NCBI GenBank assembly: GCA_003649665.1
Contig: QMSL01000092.1
Span: 1 to 5,566, forward strand
From: Thermoprotei archaeon
GTDB lineage: Archaea > Thermoproteota > Thermoprotei > QMSL01 > B3-G16
Length of the DNA: 5,566 nucleotides
Direction: 5' to 3'
In this document: piece by piece, positions 1-4,487 of the stretch
How positions within the stretch are numbered: position 1 is the stretch's first letter
Layout: every line of letters starts with the position of its first letter
The notes under the pieces: generated by a model
What the model was told of the DNA's origin: nothing
The model's input: only the letters and a program-made list of their open reading frames with translations
The model's database searches: none
Program-made: the position numbers and the translations under genes

Positions 1-2
1 GC

Positions 3-326
3 ATACTTGATACTAAATCATGGGATGACATACGCATGAGAGTAATGAATTTAACTAGAAAAATACCGCGAGGTAGAGTAACTACGTATAAGTCCATAGC
101 TAAGATCTTAGGAATTCATCCAAGAGCGGTAGGTAATATACTTAAGAGGAATCCATATCCCGTGATATATCCGTGTCATAGGGTTGTTAAAAGTAATGGC
201 GAACTTGGAGGTTACATAGGAAGTAAATATGCCTGGCTTAAACGTTGGCTCCTAGAGATAGAAGGTGTAGTCGTTAAGAATGGAAAAGTAGAGAAGAAGT
301 ATCTAATGGACATAAAGAAACCGTAA
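3..326 (+). CDS. ogt: Methylated-DNA--protein-cysteine methyltransferase, C-terminal domain (5' end uncertain or cut)
   Basis: This is a suicide DNA-repair protein that moves the alkyl group from O6-alkylguanine (and usually O4-alkylthymine) in DNA to its own cysteine. Counting from the ATG at 36, the family landmarks run in order: IPRGRVTTY (10-18, with the conserved Tyr), the helix-turn-helix with HPRAVG (28-33, the arginine finger), the Asn hinge NPYP (39-42) and the active-site PCHRV (46-50, acceptor Cys47), then GGYIG. Only the DNA-binding/active-site domain is visible. The frame stays open from base 3 to the ATG at 36. Those codons supply residues that align with the first helix (Ile-Arg-x-x-Val where the family has Phe-Gln-x-x-Val), so I favour a start left of the window. 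The alternative is a start at 36, where the ATG overlaps a TGA in another frame (ATGA at 36-39), giving a 96-aa single-domain protein. Family assignment is firm; the start is not. Confidence 0.9.
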   Translation: MLDTKSWDDIRMRVMNLTRKIPRGRVTTYKSIAKILGIHPRAVGNILKRNPYPVIYPCHRVVKSNGELGGYIGSKYAWLKRWLLEIEGVVVKNGKVEKKYLMDIKKP

Positions 327-327
327 A

Positions 328-348
328 CTTAAACTTTCAGCATATAAG
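328..348 (+). promoter_or_regulatory. Candidate archaeal TATA region for the RNA/leader at 361 and the cyclo-ligase-like gene
   Basis: Two AT-rich boxes lie in the gap after the alkyltransferase gene: CTTAAAC at 328-334 and CATATAAG at 341-348. With the usual archaeal spacing of about 26 bases from box centre to transcription start, they would start RNA near 358 or 370. The first agrees with an RNA beginning at or just before the GGGG at 361. This rests on base composition and spacing only, and no clear BRE is visible. Confidence 0.3.
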
Positions 349-360
349 AACTATTATTAC

Positions 361-428
361 GGGGTTTCGCTCCCCTGACTGACCCGAAATGGGTCTGGAT
401 GATAGGGAGAATCCCCAGCTCCCCCATA
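361..428 (+). ncRNA. Structured GC-rich RNA with a kink-turn; candidate H/ACA-like guide sRNA or structured 5' leader
   Basis: The stretch is about 60% G+C in an AT-rich setting, a known signature of structured RNA in thermophilic archaea. Nested pairings are visible: GGGG 361-364 with CCCC 421-424, CTCCC 370-374 with GGGAG 405-409, and GACCC 381-385 with GGGTC 391-395 closed by loop GAAAT. The internal loop between the two upper stems reads as a kink-turn. G401 pairs with A378 and A402 with G377 as tandem sheared pairs, T403 faces T376, and G398-A399-T400 form a three-base bulge; one extra C·A mismatch (375/404) is present. Archaeal H/ACA sRNAs carry an L7Ae-bound kink-turn in the same TGA...ATGAT orientation. 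Below it, TTTCG (365-369) and AATCCCCAGCT (410-420) could form a guide pocket, and ATA at 426-428 would be the ANA box, 16 bases after the upper stem. The lower stem of four pairs is short for this class. It ends 22 bases before the next gene, so a cis-regulatory leader is also possible. Confidence 0.42.
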
Positions 429-442
429 TTCTCTATGGATTT

Positions 443-447
443 GGTGA
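443..447 (+). promoter_or_regulatory. Ribosome binding site GGTGA for the cyclo-ligase-like gene
   Basis: GGTGA is a typical archaeal Shine-Dalgarno core. It lies 3 bases before the ATG at 451 and 6 bases before a second in-frame ATG at 454. The spacing favours initiation at 454, so the protein may be one residue shorter than the longest reading. Confidence 0.6.
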
Positions 448-450
448 AGA

Positions 451-1233
451 ATGATGAACGTACTTAACAGTAACAAGGACAACGACGAAATAAAGGTCCT
501 AAAGAAAAGGATAAGGATGAGAATCTGGGAGTTAATGGAGAGAAATAACATTGCGATATTTCCAAGACCAGTTTATGGTAGAATACCCAACTTTAAGATG
601 AGTGAGGTGGCTGCTAGGCGTCTAATTGAAACGAATGTATTTCAGAAAGCTGAGGTAGTTTTCGTCTGTCCTGACTCTCCCCAACGCCCTATTCGCGAGG
701 CGGTAATAAGAATGGAAAAAACACTAATAATGGCAACTCCTAAGTTGAGGAAGGGTTTCATAATAATCAAACCAAGAAGCGTACCTAGAGGACTGGAATG
801 GAAGGCGTCAACTATCAGGGGAGCATTCAAGTATGGAAAACTTGTAAACATACCTGAAGTACCTATAGATCTTAAGGTAACAGGCTCTGTTGCCGTTACC
901 TTAGATGGTGCTAGGCTCGGTAAGGGTGGAGGATTCTCTGATTTAGAGTATGCTATATTAAGGGAACTAGGCCTTATAGATGATAGCACGCCCGTTGTTA
1001 CTACAGTTCATGATGTTCAGATAGTTGATTATATACCCATGACCAAGCATGACGTACCTATTGATTATATATTCACCCCTACAAGAAGCATAAGGACTAA
1101 TGTTAAGTATGAGAAGCCTAAGGGGATATACCTTGATGAGTTAGATAAAACCAAGATAGAGGAGATCCCCATCTTAAGAAATATAATCTCGTATAAGCTT
1201 AGAAATAGGAAGAATTACAATAGCGCCTATTAA
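451..1233 (+). CDS. 5-formyltetrahydrofolate cyclo-ligase family protein, MTHFSD-like
   Basis: A 260-aa protein of the cyclo-ligase (MTHFS) fold. Classical members convert 5-formyl-THF to 5,10-methenyl-THF using ATP. Visible landmarks: a basic N-terminal helix KKRIRMRIW (18-26), FPRPVYGRIPNF (37-48), the CPDSPQRPIR segment (73-82), ATPKLRKGF (95-103), GSVAV (145-149), the phosphate-binding-loop equivalent GARLGKGGGFSDLEYA (153-168), TPVVTTVHDVQIVD (180-193) and FTPTRSI (208-214). From memory, this order and wording match vertebrate MTHFSD (RIPNF, PTPRLR, GSVAV, GKGxGxADLEYA, TPVVTxVHDxQVVD, TPTR, IPIL near the C terminus) better than bacterial MTHFS, which has GYYDR where this has GFSDLE. No C-terminal RRM, unlike the animal protein. 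Catalytic activity is therefore unproven. The gene follows the structured RNA candidate, and its last 60 bp overlap the convergent transporter gene. The start at 451 or 454 is set by the GGTGA site. Confidence 0.88.
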   Translation: MMNVLNSNKDNDEIKVLKKRIRMRIWELMERNNIAIFPRPVYGRIPNFKMSEVAARRLIETNVFQKAEVVFVCPDSPQRPIREAVIRMEKTLIMATPKLRKGFIIIKPRSVPRGLEWKASTIRGAFKYGKLVNIPEVPIDLKVTGSVAVTLDGARLGKGGGFSDLEYAILRELGLIDDSTPVVTTVHDVQIVDYIPMTKHDVPIDYIFTPTRSIRTNVKYEKPKGIYLDELDKTKIEEIPILRNIISYKLRNRKNYNSAY

Positions 1234-2415
1234 GAATAGAACTGATGCACTTATGAAGTTCATGAATGGATTACGAGGATACATAAAGGATGCTATAAAG
1301 GAGCCAGATGCTCCTAAGAGCATGGATATCATGCTGCTAATTCCCATTATGGTACCTCGAATATCGCTTGAAGCCATTGAGGAGAAAAGACTAAGGATTG
1401 CTGCACCATATATAGCTTGAGCTATTAGGAGTAATATTGCGGATTGTAGGAAGTAACCATTTGGGAATAGTGCCATAGATATGGAGGCCATGATACTACC
1501 CAAGAATAAATAATATGTAGAAGGTAGTTTATTCATTATTGGCATCATGCCGATAACGGTAATGAAATAGGCGAGACGTGCTACTGATATTATCTCTCCC
1601 CATCTTTCCTCAGTAACTCCCTTAGAAGAGGCATATCGTATCATATACGGGCTAAGAAGACCCATAGGTAATGAGAACGTTAATGATTCTATAAGTAATA
1701 GTATGAGAAGGGGCTTACTCATTCTCTTAATTACCTTAAAGACTCCCTTAAGGTGATATATAACTGAATTCAAGGATTTAGTCTTAGCCACATTCACTTT
1801 CATTCCTCCATATGTTTCCTTTAACAAGAAGAAGCGCATAATGAGCATTGTAAATATTAAGACAGAAGCCAGGAGAAACACGTATCTATTTCCCTTCACG
1901 CTCCCTACTTTTTCAATTATGAGACCGCCTAAGTAAGGAGCAGGTATGCTAAGAGCATTAGAGAGGACATTGAGTATTAAGAAACCTCTTGTACGCTCTT
2001 TCTCCTCAAGGCTCTCAGCTAATAACGTTTGAAGTGCGGGTATATACATAGATGAGATGCTTTCGAGAATCATGGCAATTAAGATCACATGCCATGAGGG
2101 AGCTAGTGAATATATTAAATAGGAGAGAGCGAGAAGACCTGTAAGATATATTATAACGGATCGACGACCAATCTTATCACAGAGATATCCACCACTTGGT
2201 TGTACAAGAGCCCATATGAAATATCCTAATGAGCTTATCCTTCCAACTAACTCCTCAGTTCCGCCTATGGAAACTATGTAGTTTGGAAGATATGTCTTCG
2301 AAGCGTAGGAACTGAAGTCTATTATTGACTCGCTTATACTCGCTACCCAGAAGTTCCTACGATTGGATCGTTTGATCTCGCCTTTGTTATTTAACTTAAT
2401 GGCATTGTTGCTCAC
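1174..2415 (-). CDS. Major facilitator superfamily transporter, 12 TM
   Basis: A 413-aa hydrophobic membrane protein, the usual size for a 12-helix MFS carrier. After a short basic cytoplasmic N terminus (about 1-22), hydrophobic helices alternate with short loops. The loop between helices 2 and 3 carries the MFS signature motif A, GGYLCDKIGRR (75-85), and a positively charged, Lys-rich central loop (about 205-230) separates the two six-helix halves. A second acidic/charged loop precedes helix 7 onward (ASSKGVTEERWGE). The substrate cannot be told; the general look is of a proton-driven drug or metabolite exporter. The start is a GTG supported by a GAGG site 7 bases upstream and lies 20 bp inside the end of the small upstream gene, suggesting coupled translation. 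Its C terminus (ISKLIRDYIS) overlaps the opposite-strand cyclo-ligase-like gene by 60 bp. Confidence 0.9.
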   Translation of the reverse strand: MSNNAIKLNNKGEIKRSNRRNFWVASISESIIDFSSYASKTYLPNYIVSIGGTEELVGRISSLGYFIWALVQPSGGYLCDKIGRRSVIIYLTGLLALSYLIYSLAPSWHVILIAMILESISSMYIPALQTLLAESLEEKERTRGFLILNVLSNALSIPAPYLGGLIIEKVGSVKGNRYVFLLASVLIFTMLIMRFFLLKETYGGMKVNVAKTKSLNSVIYHLKGVFKVIKRMSKPLLILLLIESLTFSLPMGLLSPYMIRYASSKGVTEERWGEIISVARLAYFITVIGMMPIMNKLPSTYYLFLGSIMASISMALFPNGYFLQSAILLLIAQAIYGAAILSLFSSMASSDIRGTIMGISSMISMLLGASGSFIASFMYPRNPFMNFISASVLFLIGAIVILPISKLIRDYIS

Positions 2416-2677
2416 TTTCCTTCCTCATCAATTGTAGTATCTTATTTCTTGGGATGACTATATAATATTTACCTTCCTTTCTCACAATATTGATATCATG
2501 CTCGATCAATCTAGTTGTGTGATCCCTATTGCTTAAGATATCTTCAACTGCATTTTCTAGGTACCTATAGCCGGTAGACGGATTATGGTACCAAAATAGT
2601 GACTCAAGAGAAATCATAACCCTCTCTTGATCTAACACCTCAGTAATGGATAGGATGCGCTTTCCATGTTTTTCCAA
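2396..2677 (-). CDS. Small protein of unknown function upstream of the transporter
   Basis: I do not recognise this protein. From the TTG at 2677 it is 93 aa, soluble, without membrane helices or a signal peptide. It is charged and mostly helical in look, with an aromatic stretch LFWYHNPSTGYRYLE in the first half and a basic, β-like KEGKYYIVIPRNK near the end. The size and the helix-then-hairpin pattern would be compatible with a winged-helix or similar small domain, but no diagnostic motif supports this. The frame continues upstream of the TTG without a stop to 2740 and reads as plausible protein (DPVLTLLVALKGYLEKHG). No ATG, GTG or TTG occurs there, only CTG at 2731 and ATT at 2737. The gene heads a two-gene operon, its last 20 bp overlapping the transporter, so a regulatory or accessory role to that carrier is possible but purely inferred. 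Confidence 0.6.
   Translation of the reverse strand: MEKHGKRILSITEVLDQERVMISLESLFWYHNPSTGYRYLENAVEDILSNRDHTTRLIEHDINIVRKEGKYYIVIPRNKILQLMRKESEQQCH
2419..2426 (-). promoter_or_regulatory. Ribosome binding site GAGGAAGG for the transporter GTG start
   Basis: Read on the minus strand, GAGG (2426-2423) sits 7 bases before the GTG at 2415-2413, within the end of the upstream small gene. It supports the GTG as the true start, since no in-frame ATG occurs until well into the protein. Confidence 0.55.
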
Positions 2678-2744
2678 ATAGCCCTTGAGAGCTACTAGTA
2701 ATGTGAGTACAGGATCTTTACCTCCCTTCAGGAAAATCCCTTAG

Positions 2745-2760
2745 TTTAAGTATTATAAAG
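2745..2760. promoter_or_regulatory. Divergent promoter region: overlapping TATA boxes for nnr (+) and the small gene/transporter operon (-)
   Basis: The 99-bp gap 2678-2776 separates divergent genes. On the plus strand, TTTAAGTA (2745-2752) is centred about 28 bases before the nnr ATG at 2777, and no Shine-Dalgarno sequence precedes that ATG, which fits a leaderless transcript. On the minus strand, TTTATAAT (2759-2752) is centred about 26 bases before 2729, right at the in-frame CTG (2731-2729) of the small gene's extended frame. The two boxes overlap at 2752, so transcription in the two directions may compete. Evidence is spacing and consensus only. Confidence 0.5.
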
Positions 2761-2776
2761 CTAAAAATAAATCATA

Positions 2777-4366
2777 ATGAGAGGAGAACCCCTTACTTCA
2801 GAGGATGTTAGAAGATTAGATGAGAATGCACAGTTACTTGGACTAACAGCACTTCAGCTAATGGAAAATGCTGGAAGAAGTGTAGCGGATATAATATCCT
2901 CTCATATTAACATAAAGGGGAAAAATGTTGTAGTCATATGTGGTTTAGGGAATAATGGTGGTGATGGCTTTGTTGTAGCTAGGCACTTAGCCAATAAAGG
3001 GGCGCATGTGGACGTAATACTTGTAGGAAGTGCAGAGATGATAAGAACAGATGAGGCAAGACATAACTGGGCTATACTAGAGGGGATGGAACTTAGCATA
3101 AGACTTCATGAAGCTCGAAGTACGGATGAAGTAAAAGAATATAAAGATAAAATAATGAATGCGGATGTAGTAGTTGATGCCATCTTTGGTATAGGCTTTA
3201 AGGGAACTGTTAGAGAGCCCTATAGGACTGCAATAGAATTGATGAATAAGAGTAAGGGGTTCAAGGTGGCCGTTGATATTCCATCAGGGATAGATGCTGA
3301 TACTGGAGAGATAGGTGGAATTGCATTTAAGGCAGATCTTACGGTAACATTTCACGCGCCAAAGGTAGGCCTGGATAAGGCAAAGGAATACGTTGGTAAG
3401 GTAGTAGTAGCTGACATAGGGATTCCTAAAGAAGCAGAGTATATTGTCGGCTTATATGACGTACGTAAATGTTTCAAAACTCGAGATCCGCTTTCAAAGA
3501 AGGGAGATAATGGTCGAGTGTTAATTATTGGAGGATCAAGACTTTATTCAGGAGCACCTGCTCTTTCAGGAATGGCTGCTTTAAGAGCGGGAATCGATAT
3601 AGCTGTTATAACTACACCTAAATCAGCTGCATGGATAATAAAGACGTTCTCACCAGCGTTAATAGTATGGCCTTTAAAGAGCGATGAATATCTGGGATTG
3701 GATGATATCGAATATATAATGAGTGTTAAGGAGAGATTTGATTGTATTATATTAGGTCCTGGACTTGGATTAAATGAGGAAACCATGGAGGCCGTGCGTG
3801 AAATTGTAAGGACAGTTGATAAACCTATGGTCATAGATGCCGATGGGCTGAAAGCGCTCAAGGATAACTTGGACTTAATAAGGAATAAACAAGTAGTGAT
3901 AACTCCTCATGCAGGAGAATTCGCCATAGTAACAGGAATTAATGTCTCGAACATGAGTTGGAATGAGAGAATGGAAATCGTGAAAGAGATAGCACGTAAG
4001 TATAACATAACTATACTCCTAAAGGGCAAACTAGACATAATATCAGATGGTAAGAAGGTGAGAATAAATTGTACGGGTAATGCATCGATGACAGTTGGAG
4101 GTACTGGAGATACATTAACAGGAATAATTGGAGCAATGCTAAGTAGAGGAATAAATACATTTGATGCAGCTTGCGCTGCAGCTTTTATAAATGGCCTAGC
4201 AGGAGAATTGGCCTCAGAAAAATATACTTACATAACGCCATTAGACCTAGTACAGGAAATACCAGAGGCCATAAGGATCGCCTGTGAGAGAAAGTTGATA
4301 ATACCTTCTAGGATTTACAGGAACTTATTATCAAGAATTCGGGGTGAAGTGAAATCAGAGAGATAA
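2777..4366 (+). CDS. nnr: Bifunctional NAD(P)H-hydrate epimerase / ADP-dependent NAD(P)HX dehydratase
   Basis: Repairs hydrated NADH and NADPH. The N-terminal YjeF_N domain interconverts R- and S-NAD(P)HX, and the C-terminal ribokinase-like domain dehydrates the S form using ADP (ATP in eukaryotes). At 529 aa it has the normal length for the fused prokaryotic enzyme. N-domain marks: LMENAGRSVAD (28-38), the Rossmann-type loop GLGNNGGDG (56-64), DAIFGIGFKG (134-143) and DIPSGID (167-173, Asp of the active site/K+ site). C-domain marks: KGDNGRVLIIGGS (about 242-254), SGAPALSGMAALRAG, ILGPGLG, VIDADGL, ITPHAGEF and GTGDTLTG (442-449) with the catalytic Asp445. Both active sites look intact. The ATG lies about 28 bases after a TATA box with no ribosome site, suggesting leaderless mRNA. 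A T-rich tract follows the stop. Cofactor hydration speeds up with heat and by glyceraldehyde-3-phosphate dehydrogenase side reaction, which fits a thermophile and the glycolytic neighbour apgM. Confidence 0.96.
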   Translation: MRGEPLTSEDVRRLDENAQLLGLTALQLMENAGRSVADIISSHINIKGKNVVVICGLGNNGGDGFVVARHLANKGAHVDVILVGSAEMIRTDEARHNWAILEGMELSIRLHEARSTDEVKEYKDKIMNADVVVDAIFGIGFKGTVREPYRTAIELMNKSKGFKVAVDIPSGIDADTGEIGGIAFKADLTVTFHAPKVGLDKAKEYVGKVVVADIGIPKEAEYIVGLYDVRKCFKTRDPLSKKGDNGRVLIIGGSRLYSGAPALSGMAALRAGIDIAVITTPKSAAWIIKTFSPALIVWPLKSDEYLGLDDIEYIMSVKERFDCIILGPGLGLNEETMEAVREIVRTVDKPMVIDADGLKALKDNLDLIRNKQVVITPHAGEFAIVTGINVSNMSWNERMEIVKEIARKYNITILLKGKLDIISDGKKVRINCTGNASMTVGGTGDTLTGIIGAMLSRGINTFDAACAAAFINGLAGELASEKYTYITPLDLVQEIPEAIRIACERKLIIPSRIYRNLLSRIRGEVKSER

Positions 4367-4394
4367 GAACAAGGATGCATTTACATATAGCAAG

Positions 4395-4404
4395 TTATTT
4401 TTAT
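4395..4404 (+). terminator. T-rich intrinsic terminator candidate after nnr
   Basis: TTATTTTTAT lies about 30 bases after the nnr stop codon. Archaeal intrinsic termination relies on T-rich tracts in the non-template strand and does not need a hairpin. The tract comes before, not after, the large palindrome at 4416-4475, so that palindrome is not its stem. Confidence 0.4.
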
Positions 4405-4415
4405 CACTAATGAAT

Positions 4416-4475
4416 AGAGCCATCATAGCTCACATTGGGGATAACGATTTAAATACCCCATAGTTATGATGCTCT
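4416..4475. repeat. 60-bp imperfect palindrome surrounding the apgM TATA box
   Basis: The arms are AGAGCCATCATAGCT (4416-4430) and AGTTATGATGCTCT (4462-4475). They pair over 14 positions with one bulged C (4421) and one G·T. Nested inside, TGGGG (4436-4440) pairs with CCCCA (4456-4460), leaving a 15-base loop that contains TTTAAATA. Two independent nested complementary segments at one spot are very unlikely by chance. The element may be a dyad operator that controls apgM, a structured RNA, or the remnant of a small palindromic mobile repeat. Because the TATA box lies in the centre and the likely transcription start at the right edge, most of the hairpin would not be in the apgM mRNA, which favours action at the DNA level for that gene. 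Confidence 0.7.
4448..4455 (+). promoter_or_regulatory. TATA box for apgM
   Basis: TTTAAATA is centred about 36 bases before the apgM ATG (4488) and about 30 before an in-frame GTG (4482). At normal archaeal spacing transcription would start near 4476-4479, giving a leader of roughly 3 to 12 bases. It lies exactly in the loop of the 4416-4475 palindrome. Confidence 0.5.
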
Positions 4476-4487
4476 AGGGATGTGACT

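Noticed and set aside
361..428. tRNA or 5S rRNA fragment as explanation of the GC-rich island
   Set aside because: No cloverleaf, no T-loop GTTCRANY, no acceptor stem and no 5S consensus could be found.
451..457. ATGATGA, a perfect match to the C box of a C/D sRNA
   Set aside because: It coincides with the double ATG start of the gene, and no CTGA D box follows at the 40-60 base distance needed.
357..551. Minus-strand open frame of 64 codons, Leu/Ile-rich start
   Set aside because: It lies antisense to the structured RNA and the start of the cyclo-ligase-like gene, has low-complexity hydrophobic content from complementing a Lys/Arg-rich coding start, and shows no domain.
642..989. Minus-strand open frame of 115 codons
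   Set aside because: Shadow inside the conserved core of the cyclo-ligase-like gene; Ser/Pro-rich antisense composition and no recognisable motif.
2902..3861. Two minus-strand open frames (2902-3099 and 3544-3861) inside nnr
   Set aside because: Both are complementary to strongly conserved YjeF domain blocks and have typical antisense composition.
4416..4475. The palindrome as a bacterial-type hairpin terminator of nnr
   Set aside because: No T-run follows the right arm, and the T-rich tract lies before the hairpin; its position around the TATA box suits regulation of apgM better.
4416..4475. The palindrome as a CRISPR repeat or IS end
   Set aside because: Only one copy is present in the window, with no spacers, no transposase and no visible target-site duplication. 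A small non-autonomous repeat stays possible but needs a genome search.
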